DNA of 50,257 bases, from NCBI GenBank assembly GCA_021817225.1, contig JAKAVR010000006.1, forward strand, positions 1-50,257, given 5' to 3'. Source of the DNA: Thermoplasmata archaeon (GTDB taxonomy: Archaea > Thermoplasmatota > Thermoplasmata > Sysuiplasmatales > Sysuiplasmataceae). Positions 15,586-23,727 of this stretch are shown here, one piece after another. Below the pieces are notes generated by a model, which made no database searches, had not been told where the DNA came from, and saw only the letters and a program-made list of their open reading frames with translations. A program made the position numbers and the translations under genes. The first letter of the stretch is position 1. Each line of letters starts with the position of its first letter.

Positions 15586-16257
15586 TCAGCTCTTTGTGCG
15601 TCTCCGGGCATTGGCAGCTGTCGTGCCTCCCGCCTGGATGGTTAACTCAATAGACTGCTCGATGACAGACCGGACTCCCCTCTTCATCGAATCAAGGCCC
15701 ATGAAAGGGAATCTCCTGTATTCGCTCCTGGAAGCCATTTTCTCGTCGCAGGGGAGGTGGATAAAACCACCGACAAACCCTCTTCTCGACGCCTCCCTGG
15801 CTATTATGAACATTGCGAAGTTGCACAGGTACGCACCGGCGGAAAGGCTGACCGCGGCAGGAATGCCTGCCCTGTTCAACCTCCTGGCCGCTTCCTCCGG
15901 TTCTATATTGGAAAATATCCCATCGGGAGCTGTTGCATCAATGTGGCTGCCCTCCTGCAGTTTCCCTTTGTTGTCCGGTTCCTCAGAGAATTTGTAATTG
16001 ACCGCTATCTTCTCGATGCTGAGGCTGGACCTGCCTGCTGCAAGGCCGGTGCCGATTACCACCGAGGGCGAACTGCTGTCGATTTCGGTGAGGATCCTTT
16101 TCTCGATTGTGCCGTAATCCACTGGAAGTATCCTTCCGATGATTTTCCTTCCTCCTGCGGATGTTCCGTTGAGTGACCGGACAATCTTCTCAGAAGGGTT
16201 TTCCTTGAATTGCAGGAACGGTTCGAAACCGAACAGAAGGACCGGTGATCGCGGCAT
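15586..16257 (-). CDS. pcp: pyroglutamyl-peptidase I (peptidase family C15)
   Basis: Cysteine peptidase that removes an N-terminal pyroglutamate (5-oxoproline) from peptides in the cytoplasm. The 223 residues start with the family motif VLLFGFEPF and carry the catalytic triad: E82 (GRSSLSIEKIAVN), C145 (SAGAYLCNF) and H167 (GFIHLPCDE). These match family positions and spacing, and the length is close to the usual 200-220. The gene diverges from the peptide-binding-protein gene at 16397. The shared intergenic region carries a palindrome (16306-16333). Together with the Opp transporter and HyuAB it suggests use of pyroglutamyl peptides. Confidence 0.92.
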   Translation of the reverse strand: MPRSPVLLFGFEPFLQFKENPSEKIVRSLNGTSAGGRKIIGRILPVDYGTIEKRILTEIDSSSPSVVIGTGLAAGRSSLSIEKIAVNYKFSEEPDNKGKLQEGSHIDATAPDGIFSNIEPEEAARRLNRAGIPAAVSLSAGAYLCNFAMFIIAREASRRGFVGGFIHLPCDEKMASRSEYRRFPFMGLDSMKRGVRSVIEQSIELTIQAGGTTAANARRRTKS

Positions 16258-16305
16258 ACCGGGCGCTAATAGTTCTACCGATATAGCCGTTATGCATCGA
16301 ATCGA

Positions 16306-16333
16306 TTTGCCCAGAATTCACCGTTTGGGCAAA
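16306..16333. promoter_or_regulatory. 8-bp-arm palindrome between pcp and the peptide-binding protein gene
   Basis: TTTGCCCA (16306-16313) and TGGGCAAA (16326-16333) form a perfect inverted repeat with a 12-nt spacer. It ends 20 nt before the TATA box of the binding-protein gene (16354-16364) and lies 49 nt upstream of the pcp start, so one regulator could control both peptide-use genes. Confidence 0.6.
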
Positions 16334-16353
16334 TTGTTGCTCCACCTAAAATG

Positions 16354-16364
16354 GTTTTAAATAG
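16354..16364 (+). promoter_or_regulatory. TATA box of the peptide-binding protein gene
   Basis: GTTTTAAATAG predicts a transcript start near 16384, giving a leader of about 13 nt that contains GTGAT (16389-16393) just before the ATG at 16397. Confidence 0.65.
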
Positions 16365-16396
16365 CGATTTAGCCTTTCCCCCCAAAGAGTGATTTT

Positions 16397-18913
16397 ATGG
16401 AATCAAGAATGAAACTGATTCTTGGTGTCATCATTGTAGTTGTGATCGTCGTTGTGTCTGTCACTGCTGTCTACGTGCTGGAGCAGAAGCCCACGAGTAC
16501 TCCCACTGCTAAGTCGCTTACAGCTGCTTCAAGCACCAAGCTGGCATATACTGGCCAGTATGTGAATTTCTTCACCCTGTCCCCCCAGGGCACATCCGGC
16601 ATCACCAACGTCACTTGGCAATTCGGTGATGGGCAAAGCGGCACCGGTCTTAATGTAACACACAAGTACAAAAACCCCGGATTCTATCTCGTCGGACTCT
16701 CGTGGGTAAGCGCAGGAAAGCATTTCAACAACCTCGCTACGCTCTATCCTCTTGAGGTACTCTCATCCACTTCAGGAGTTTCGACCGCTGCTCTATCGGA
16801 GCAGACTACACCTGTTATCCTTTTCAACAAGACAGTGAACACGAAGGCACCTCTCTTCAACACAAGTGAGGCCGCATCGGCGCAGGGCCACTACCTGCAG
16901 CCCCCGACGGCTGCCGGCTGGTCAATTGGCAACTACTCGTGGTCAATATCTGGAAAGAGCGGGAGCGGCACTGTATTCAACTTCACAATGTCGAGCCCCG
17001 GAATATATGCACTGTTTCTCAACATAACAACCAAGAATTCGACCGCCAGCATTGTGAACACCGCAGTCCAGACGGTAGTGTTTGAACCTTCAAACGTGAC
17101 GACAGGAGTTCTTCTCGGCCCAGGCTCCGTGGTCAACCCGACAGTCATCACGGATGCTGAAATTGTCCCCGGCGGTCCTTTCTCTCTGGACCCGCAGATA
17201 GACTGGGAGACCGTTGGTCTTGAAGTCATAAGGAACGTCTATGAGACGCTTGTCTCATTCAACGGCACCAGCACTACCTCCTTCGTTCCAGTTCTAGCCT
17301 CCCAGGTCCCGACTGTCGCCAACCATGGCGTTTCCTCCAACAACCTGAACTGGACATTCACAATAAGGTCGAATGCCACCTTCGCAGATGGAAACAAGGT
17401 GACTGCCTTCGATGCGTATTTCTCATTCGTAAGGGAGTTGCTCTTCGCAACCGGCTCTCCCGGCACGGGCGGTTATACGCTTGCCCAGGCACTTCTGCCC
17501 GGCTATGCAACATACACGCCCAACTTCAATGACTATGCCAACATAACTGCTGCTCTGAGCTACAGCAACACAAGCAACTCGATTACATTCCACCTGTTCA
17601 AGCCGGTTCCGTATTTCCTGTCTCTGCTTGCGGATACACCATCCTCTGTCATGGAGTACAACTGGGCAGCATCTCACGGCAGCGGCCTTTCATTCACACC
17701 TGCAGGCTTCACGAATTACATGAAGCAGGCCGATGCTGCCAACTATAACACATACATGCAGTGGAACAGCATGGGTTCCGGACCGTTCGCAGTCTCATCC
17801 GTCCAGCTTGGCGAAAGCATCTCACTGTCCCCGAATCCTCACTACAATCCGCCCGCATTCGGCTTCCCGAAATCAAACTATACAGTCATCATTGACTATG
17901 TCAAGGAGGCTTCGACCGCAGTCCTGATGCTGAAGAACGGTCAGGCAGACATAGTGAGCAACCTGCCCACATCATCGCTGCCAAGCGTAATACAGTCTGA
18001 GACCACGGGCCAAGCTAGCATCTACACCTTCTCCACGATGACCACCTACTTCTACCCGTTCAACTTCAATGTCAACACGACAATGCTGAAGAGCATCGGC
18101 TCTTCATACACCATACCGGCCAACTACTTCGCCAACCTTGATGTAAGGAAGGCGTTCGTGGATGCATTCAACTACACCCAGTTCCTGAATGACATACTTG
18201 GCAACACAAAGTATGGCATCAACCTCGGCCAGGGGTACGTCGGACTGCTTCCCCCCGGAATGCTCGGGTACAAGAACTTCACTCAGTGGTCAAATGTTCC
18301 CGCATACGACCTGACCCAGGCTAGGAACCTGCTCTACGCTTCGGGCCTCTACAACACATCAATCAGCATACCAATCTTCGTCAGTTCGGGAGATGTCACA
18401 AACTTTGCCGCAGTGTCCATGTGGGCAACTGCGCTGCATTCCGTAGATCCTAACATAGTTGCGACGCCGTACTACATCACCTTCTCCCAGATGATAGGAT
18501 ATCTTGTCGCTGGACAGAACCCGATGCCAATATACAGCCTCGGGTGGGGAACTTCCATACCTGACCCGATCAACATGATACCACCCATGTACAACCCCGG
18601 CGGCTTCTACCTGGCTGGCGACGGCGTAGCAAGCGCTTCCGCCGTATCTGCAATGGGGCACCCGAACCAGGCACAGAACTTCTCGCTGATACTGAATCTC
18701 TCCAACCAGGCACAGGTTGAGACAAACACGACCCTGAGAGCATCGCTCTACCAGCAGGCAAACCAGATAGCTATCAACCTTACCCTCTACCTATACACAT
18801 TCATACCGAACGGAATGTGGATCTACCAGAGCTGGCTGAAGGGAGTCAACTACCAGGAAAACCCTGTGGTTGGCGGTGAAGTGGACACGCTGTTCTGCTA
18901 TCTGTCAAAGTAG
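16397..18913 (+). CDS. membrane-anchored peptide ABC transporter substrate-binding protein (SBP family 5) with PKD-like domains
   Basis: Extracellular solute-binding protein of the oligopeptide/dipeptide class, 838 residues instead of the usual 500-600. Order: an uncleaved-looking N-terminal membrane helix (about 6-28), a PKD-like beta domain with VTWQFGDGQSG (about 50-120), a second PKD-like domain (about 140-230), then the SBP_bac_5 domain (from about 258: VPGGPFSLDPQIDWETVGLEVIRNVYETLV). Many NxS/T sequons are present. It should deliver peptides to the OppBCDF complex encoded on the other strand at 18960-23597. The gene has its own TATA box and is divergent from pcp. Ligand specificity (peptide versus nickel or sugar) is inferred from the neighbours. 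Confidence 0.88.
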   Translation: MESRMKLILGVIIVVVIVVVSVTAVYVLEQKPTSTPTAKSLTAASSTKLAYTGQYVNFFTLSPQGTSGITNVTWQFGDGQSGTGLNVTHKYKNPGFYLVGLSWVSAGKHFNNLATLYPLEVLSSTSGVSTAALSEQTTPVILFNKTVNTKAPLFNTSEAASAQGHYLQPPTAAGWSIGNYSWSISGKSGSGTVFNFTMSSPGIYALFLNITTKNSTASIVNTAVQTVVFEPSNVTTGVLLGPGSVVNPTVITDAEIVPGGPFSLDPQIDWETVGLEVIRNVYETLVSFNGTSTTSFVPVLASQVPTVANHGVSSNNLNWTFTIRSNATFADGNKVTAFDAYFSFVRELLFATGSPGTGGYTLAQALLPGYATYTPNFNDYANITAALSYSNTSNSITFHLFKPVPYFLSLLADTPSSVMEYNWAASHGSGLSFTPAGFTNYMKQADAANYNTYMQWNSMGSGPFAVSSVQLGESISLSPNPHYNPPAFGFPKSNYTVIIDYVKEASTAVLMLKNGQADIVSNLPTSSLPSVIQSETTGQASIYTFSTMTTYFYPFNFNVNTTMLKSIGSSYTIPANYFANLDVRKAFVDAFNYTQFLNDILGNTKYGINLGQGYVGLLPPGMLGYKNFTQWSNVPAYDLTQARNLLYASGLYNTSISIPIFVSSGDVTNFAAVSMWATALHSVDPNIVATPYYITFSQMIGYLVAGQNPMPIYSLGWGTSIPDPINMIPPMYNPGGFYLAGDGVASASAVSAMGHPNQAQNFSLILNLSNQAQVETNTTLRASLYQQANQIAINLTLYLYTFIPNGMWIYQSWLKGVNYQENPVVGGEVDTLFCYLSK

Positions 18914-18959
18914 TCCGAAGGCAGGAAACTATTTTCCAAAACACCTTACTTCTCAATTT

Positions 18960-20222
18960 TCAGCTGCCGTCTTGCTTCAGTCCGTGCGCTGTCATGAATT
19001 CAACATCGTACAGCAGGCAGTTTACCGCCCTTCCACCGCTGCTCAGGAGACTTGGTTTCCAGCTCTCAAAGAGCGTAAATGAAATCGAATTGCCTGAGAG
19101 TTGCGCATCAGCTATCTTGAATCTGTCCTTCTCTCTCACCACGTCCAGCAGCTTCCGTGCAGTCTCCTCATCTCCTGCTGTCACAGTGAAGCTGAGGTCA
19201 CCGTGCATCTCGGCATCGAGCTCTTCTATCCCGAGAAGAAGGTAAGCCTCCCGCCTTATGAGCTGAAGAACCTCATCCGATTTCCAGCCGCAGTAGCTTG
19301 TGGCCACCGGACACCTCGGGTGAAAGACGCATCCTCCCGGCAGGGTAATTGAGCTGACTTCAGCTTCCCTGCTTTCCCTTTGCTTCATCTCGTAGTCCGC
19401 CTTCGGGAGCGGCACCGACGAGATTAGCAGTTTTGTGTATGGATGGAGCGGATTGTTAAAGACGCTGTCCGTCTCCCCTATCTCCATCACATTTCCGAGG
19501 TAGAGGACCATCATCCTGTCCGACACATGCTTTGCAACAACAAGATTGTGCGTTATGAAAATGTATGTGAGGCTGAGCTTTTCCTTGAGGTCCAGTATAA
19601 GATTGAGTATCTGCGCCTGTATGGAGACATCGAGTGAGGACGTCGGCTCGTCGAAAATGACCAGCTCCGGCCGGTTTATCAGAGACCTGGCGACTGCGAT
19701 TCTCTGGCGTTGCCCCCCGCTAAGCTGGTCAGGATAGTAGCCAAGGTGATCCTCCGTGAGACCGACCTGCATGATCAGTTCGGATGCAAGCAACTGGGAC
19801 TCGCTCCTTGCTCCCAGCCGATGCCCGAGGTATGGCTCCGTTATTATGTCCTTCACAAGTTTCTTCGAGTCAAGTGCTGAGTAAGGGTCCTGGAAGACTA
19901 TTGAGGAACGTCTCCATATCTCAAGCAGTTCGGCCCTCCTCAGCTTTCTCTCCTTGGCGCTTGTCAGCTCCTTTTCACTGAAGTTGTAGCTTATGGTTCC
20001 AGTCCAGTGTCTCAGCAGCCCGAGAACAGTCATTGCAAGTGTTGACTTGCCAGACCCGCTTTCACCCACAATTGCAAGCGTCTCTCCCTTCCTGACGTTG
20101 AGAGTGATTCCATTGAGTGCATTGACGTAAGTCCTTCTGCCTGAAAAAGTGGAACCGTGGAGTTCGTACCTGACAGAAAGATTATCGATTGCAATCAGGT
20201 CATCTTTCATTCTTCTGCACAC
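18960..20222 (-). CDS. oppF: oligopeptide ABC transporter ATP-binding protein, OppF type, with C-terminal insertion
   Basis: Second ATPase of the peptide importer. Motifs seen: Walker A GESGSGKST (53-61), Q-loop Q111, signature LSGGQ (167-171), Walker B VIFDEP (188-193) and H-loop H225. The oligopeptide-specific C-terminal domain begins at HPYTKLLISSVP (260-271) with GCVFHPRCP and two further Cys. Unlike the usual ~330-residue OppF, about 70-75 residues (roughly 325-395, LSFTVTAGDEETARKLLDVV region) are inserted before the closing 'VNCLLY' segment, giving 420 residues. It overlaps the end of oppD. M5 (20210) is an equally good start and would reduce the overlap to 11 nt. Confidence 0.9.
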   Translation of the reverse strand: MCRRMKDDLIAIDNLSVRYELHGSTFSGRRTYVNALNGITLNVRKGETLAIVGESGSGKSTLAMTVLGLLRHWTGTISYNFSEKELTSAKERKLRRAELLEIWRRSSIVFQDPYSALDSKKLVKDIITEPYLGHRLGARSESQLLASELIMQVGLTEDHLGYYPDQLSGGQRQRIAVARSLINRPELVIFDEPTSSLDVSIQAQILNLILDLKEKLSLTYIFITHNLVVAKHVSDRMMVLYLGNVMEIGETDSVFNNPLHPYTKLLISSVPLPKADYEMKQRESREAEVSSITLPGGCVFHPRCPVATSYCGWKSDEVLQLIRREAYLLLGIEELDAEMHGDLSFTVTAGDEETARKLLDVVREKDRFKIADAQLSGNSISFTLFESWKPSLLSSGGRAVNCLLYDVEFMTAHGLKQDGS

Positions 20223-21615
20223 CCTCTGAGTAGAGCCAGCACTGCACTCTCCTTTCCCCTACAGACTCATCCGGCGGCTCTTCCGTCCTGCAAATGTTCA
20301 TTGCATGTTCGCACCTCGGGTTGAATGCGCAGCCCGTGGGCAGTCTCCGCAGGTCTGGGACCTGTCCGGGGATGTTGTAGAGTTTCCTTACCCTCTCGTC
20401 GTATTGCGGTACGCTCTTCAACAGGCCGGACGTGTATGGATGAAGGGGATCGTTGAAGAAATGATTCGCGGGGCCAATCTCCACAACCCTTCCAGCATAC
20501 ATTACAGCAATCCTGTCTGCCATTGCGGCCATGACGCCAAGATCATGTGTTATGAATATCACAGTTGTCTTGAGCTTCCTGTTTATGGACTTGATAAGGT
20601 AGAGCACCTGGTACTGGGTTGTCACGTCCAGAGCTGTTGTCGGTTCATCCGCTATCAGTATATCGGGGTCGTTTGCCACTGCCAGGGCAACCATCACACG
20701 CTGCTTCATTCCACCGCTCAGCTCATGGGGATAGGATGTGAGAACATTCTCCGGATTGGGCATTCCCACGAATTCAAGCAGCTCAAGAGAGAAGAGCATT
20801 CCCTCCCTGATCACAGGGTTACCGATGCCCTGTATTGGCAGTCTTTTTCTGTTGTTTGGCCTGAAGTACCTGCCGTTTGCTTTCGGCAGCCTTTCTGTGA
20901 GCCTCTTCCTTTCCTGCGGGCTCAGATTCCTGGTGTATTCAAGCGCCCTTCTGATCTTTATTTTCTTTTCTGACTCGCTTATGCTCATGTTGCTGATGAA
21001 AAATATCTCCCTGTGGAACCCGCCCTCGCCGTAGTTGCTCCTGACCCATTCCATGATGTCTTCCGTGTTTTTCTGCTGCAGCATTATTGTGAAGTCGCCA
21101 ATCCTTTCCATTATGCTGTTCTTCTCAATTACCCTCTCAATCATGAATTTCTCGTTGTTGTAAAGTATCGATTCAAGCAATTGAGAATCCACCTGGTAGA
21201 GCGGGTCCAGGGAGGACATAGGATCCTGGAAGATCATCGAAATTCTTCCCTTGTGGCCGGCAAGCTTTCTTTCCGCCCGCCTTGCTGCGAACCTTCTGAG
21301 CCTCAGCTTCTCTCTTCCTTTTCTTCCCGAGACCCTGTATTTGCTTGAATAAACAGGAGCAAGATCACTTCCGTCGAACACGATTGAACCGGACACTATG
21401 CCACCAGTTCTCTGCGGAAGCAGATCCATGATTGAAAGCGCTGTAACACTCTTTCCGCTCCCGCTTTCACCCACGATGCCAAGTATTTCGCCTTTGGCAA
21501 CATCGATGTTCAGCCCCCTGACGGCATGCGCCCTGCCTTTTGCGGTGAAGAAATCGACCTGCAGATCCCTGAGGATGAGAACGGGTGCGGTGCCCTGCGC
21601 TTCAGCATTGCTCAT
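20200..21615 (-). CDS. oppD: oligopeptide ABC transporter ATP-binding protein, OppD type, with large helical-domain insertion
   Basis: First ATPase of the peptide importer. Walker A GESGSGKSV (49-57), Q-loop Q130, signature LSGGM (299-303), Walker B ILIADEP (319-325), then HDLGVMA and the C-terminal oligopeptide domain (HPYTSGLLKSVP, GCAFNPRCEHAMNIC). The distance from Q-loop to signature is about 169 residues, against about 56 in the partner OppF here. That is an insertion of roughly 110 charged residues (about 150-270), rich in K/R/E. This is unusual for the family but is in frame and without stops. The start overlaps the end of oppC by four nucleotides (21612-21615), indicating translational coupling. 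Confidence 0.9.
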   Translation of the reverse strand: MSNAEAQGTAPVLILRDLQVDFFTAKGRAHAVRGLNIDVAKGEILGIVGESGSGKSVTALSIMDLLPQRTGGIVSGSIVFDGSDLAPVYSSKYRVSGRKGREKLRLRRFAARRAERKLAGHKGRISMIFQDPMSSLDPLYQVDSQLLESILYNNEKFMIERVIEKNSIMERIGDFTIMLQQKNTEDIMEWVRSNYGEGGFHREIFFISNMSISESEKKIKIRRALEYTRNLSPQERKRLTERLPKANGRYFRPNNRKRLPIQGIGNPVIREGMLFSLELLEFVGMPNPENVLTSYPHELSGGMKQRVMVALAVANDPDILIADEPTTALDVTTQYQVLYLIKSINRKLKTTVIFITHDLGVMAAMADRIAVMYAGRVVEIGPANHFFNDPLHPYTSGLLKSVPQYDERVRKLYNIPGQVPDLRRLPTGCAFNPRCEHAMNICRTEEPPDESVGERRVQCWLYSEGVQKNER

Positions 21616-22517
21616 GTCCTGTACCTCGGGTTCAGCGCATCCCTCAGGCCGTCACCGAACATGTTCATTCCAAGAGAGAATATCAGAAGTGCAATTCCAG
21701 GATAGACAATTGTCCACCACGCGGTCAGGACGAATGGGAAACCGTAGCTGATGAGAGATCCGAGTTCCGGCAGATATGGGCTTTCTGCAGCAAATCCAAT
21801 GAAATAGAGGCCGGCGATCAGCAAAATGACATTTGAAAGGTCTACGGACATCTGAATCAGGACGGGAGTGAGCGTGTTCGGGAAGATGTGCTTGAATATT
21901 GTCTTCAGGCTGCCATTTCCGGAGATCAGTGAGAACTTGATGTACAGCTCGTTCTTTATCGCAAGAGTCTGGCTCCTGGTCAGTCTTGCGTATATTGGCC
22001 ACCATACAATGATCAGGGCAAGAAGAACATCATTGAGCGCCCTGCCGAGCGTGAAACCAATGGCCAGGGCCAGAACAAGGAATGGAAGGCTGAAGAAGAT
22101 GTCGGTTATGCGCATCACGGCCTGGTCGATCAGTTTTCCGTGATAACCTGCGTAAATGCCGACAACCGAGCCAATTGCCGCCCCAACACCCACGACAAGC
22201 AGTGAAGAGAAGACATCTATCCTGATTGCCTTTATTATGGCAGTGCGAACATCAATTCCCGGGAAAGTTGTTCCAAGCGGATGTGCCGGGGACGGCGGGG
22301 AGGGATAGGGGTTGGAGAAATTGGTCACCATTATACCCGGCTGGCTTATGCCCAGCAGGAAGGGGGCGAACTGCAGTATAAGCGCAATGGCAACATATGT
22401 CAGCATGATGAGGAAACCAGCTGCACCGATTGGATTCCTCATGAGGATGCTCAGCGTAAGGCGTGCGCTCTTCATCCTCGGGCTCGAAATCAGACTGTTC
22501 AGATTCACCGTTGCCAT
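21612..22517 (-). CDS. oppC: oligopeptide ABC transporter permease, OppC type
   Basis: Second permease of the peptide importer, 301 residues. It has the N-terminal leader helix common to OppC/DppC (LTLSILMRNPIGAAGFLIML) and the permease 'EAA' loop near RSQTLAIKNELYIKFSLISGNGSLKTIFKHIFPN, which contacts the ATPases. It ends GDGLRDALNPRYRT, the family's typical C-terminus. It starts 9 nt after the oppB stop and overlaps oppD by 4 nt, so it sits within one operon running from 23597 to 18960. Confidence 0.92.
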   Translation of the reverse strand: MATVNLNSLISSPRMKSARLTLSILMRNPIGAAGFLIMLTYVAIALILQFAPFLLGISQPGIMVTNFSNPYPSPPSPAHPLGTTFPGIDVRTAIIKAIRIDVFSSLLVVGVGAAIGSVVGIYAGYHGKLIDQAVMRITDIFFSLPFLVLALAIGFTLGRALNDVLLALIIVWWPIYARLTRSQTLAIKNELYIKFSLISGNGSLKTIFKHIFPNTLTPVLIQMSVDLSNVILLIAGLYFIGFAAESPYLPELGSLISYGFPFVLTAWWTIVYPGIALLIFSLGMNMFGDGLRDALNPRYRT

Positions 22518-22526
22518 TTTGAGACC

Positions 22527-23597
22527 TTAATATTTGATCCTCGGATCAATGAAGAGATAGAGTATGTCGATTGTGATATTCGATGCTATCAGTATCATGC
22601 CGAAAACAAGGTTGGCCCCCATTATGCCAGCGATGTTGTCCTGCAGAAAGGCGCTGACTATCCACTGCCCAATCCCCGGGTAGTCAAAGACATATTCCAC
22701 AATCGCTACGCCCGACAGCATGAAGGCAAACAGTATGCCCAGGACTGTCGCCGTAGGTATCATGGCATTCCTCTGTGCATGATACCTGATTACCTTCCTC
22801 TCGGGAATGCCCTTCATCCTGACAGTCTTGATGTAGTCCTGGTGCAGGCTGTCTATGGTGGAGGAGCGCATCATTCGCACTATGATTGCAAGTGATGTCA
22901 TTGCAATCGTAAACGCAGGCAGAATCAGATGCAGGAAGTTGCTTGCCGCTATTGCAAAGTCACCGTGGAGGAGCGCATCTATGAAAAGGAAGTGTGTGGG
23001 ATAGGAAATGCCCTCCTGGTACCATGGGAGATTGATGACAAGCGTCCTGCTCACGTTGCCATCCAGAGGAAGGACATCGAGCCAGTTGCTCACTACATTG
23101 CTTGCAAAAGTCTCCTGCAGAAGGAGTGCTAGCCAGAATGCAGGAAGCGCTATCCCGACAAAGGAAAGGACTCTTATCACATTGTCAGCTATTCCGTCCT
23201 GCCTTGACGCAGAGAATACGCCCAGTCTTATTCCGACGGTGATTATGATGAATATCGCAAGGACAGAGAGCTCTATCGTGTTAGGCAGGAAGTATTCAAT
23301 TGCAGTGGTCACAGGGCCATTGAAAACAGTCGTATCTGTGTATCCCCACTGCCCCGAAAGAAGACCTGACATGTAGTAGAAATACTGGATGTAGAGCGGA
23401 TCATTCAGGTGGAACTGCTGTTCGAGTAACTTGATCTGTTCGGCGGCGGGTACCGGGCTGCGCGGGTTGATGTAAGTGCTCACAGCCAGTGTTGGTCCTC
23501 CGGCATGGGAAAGCACAAATGTTATGATCGTCAGGCCGACAAGAGTGACAATGCCAAGAAGCACTCTTTTCAATACAAGATTCAACAGCCTGGCCAT
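22527..23597 (-). CDS. oppB: oligopeptide ABC transporter permease, OppB type
   Basis: First permease and first gene of the opp operon. It begins MARLLNLVLKRVLLGIVTLVGLTIITFVLSHAGG and ends with the family's DPRIKY tail. It includes the EAA-like loop (MRSSTIDSLHQDYIKTVRMKGIPERKVIRYHAQRNAMIP). The open frame extends to an ATG at 23615, but a minus-strand TATA element (GCATTATTATGG, 23619-23630) predicts transcription from about 23599, so the ATG at 23597 is preferred, as a leaderless start. That start also fits the length of family members. The short palindrome TTTTCGAAAA (23601-23610) lies between TATA and start. Confidence 0.9.
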   Translation of the reverse strand: MARLLNLVLKRVLLGIVTLVGLTIITFVLSHAGGPTLAVSTYINPRSPVPAAEQIKLLEQQFHLNDPLYIQYFYYMSGLLSGQWGYTDTTVFNGPVTTAIEYFLPNTIELSVLAIFIIITVGIRLGVFSASRQDGIADNVIRVLSFVGIALPAFWLALLLQETFASNVVSNWLDVLPLDGNVSRTLVINLPWYQEGISYPTHFLFIDALLHGDFAIAASNFLHLILPAFTIAMTSLAIIVRMMRSSTIDSLHQDYIKTVRMKGIPERKVIRYHAQRNAMIPTATVLGILFAFMLSGVAIVEYVFDYPGIGQWIVSAFLQDNIAGIMGANLVFGMILIASNITIDILYLFIDPRIKY

Positions 23598-23618
23598 CTG
23601 TTTTCGAAAATGCATGCA

Positions 23619-23630
23619 CCATAATAATGC
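23619..23630 (-). promoter_or_regulatory. TATA box of the opp operon
   Basis: GCATTATTATGG on the minus strand, centred about 27 nt before the ATG at 23597. The palindrome TTTTCGAAAA sits at the predicted transcript start. Confidence 0.5.
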
Positions 23631-23695
23631 TTCTCAAATTCCCTGGGACATTATCTTCGAAAAATGAATTCACAGTGTATGGCGCGACTCGCAGC

Positions 23696-23705
23696 TTTTA
23701 TTATC
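23696..23705 (+). promoter_or_regulatory. TATA box for the gene at 23728
   Basis: TTTTATTATC lies 23-32 nt before the ATG at 23728. It favours this ATG over the in-frame TTG at 23716. Confidence 0.6.
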
Positions 23706-23727
23706 TCAAAACACCTTGCCGCGGAAG

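Noticed and set aside
22530-22547. Palindrome TTGATCCGAGGATCAA resembling the 19-bp operator at 12945-12963
   Set aside because: It lies within the end of oppB and encodes the family-conserved IDPRIKY tail, so the symmetry is most likely a by-product of coding.
18938-23718. Shared 11-mer CAAAACACCTT at about 18939 and 23708
   Set aside because: Too short, in different contexts, and with no flanking similarity; likely chance.
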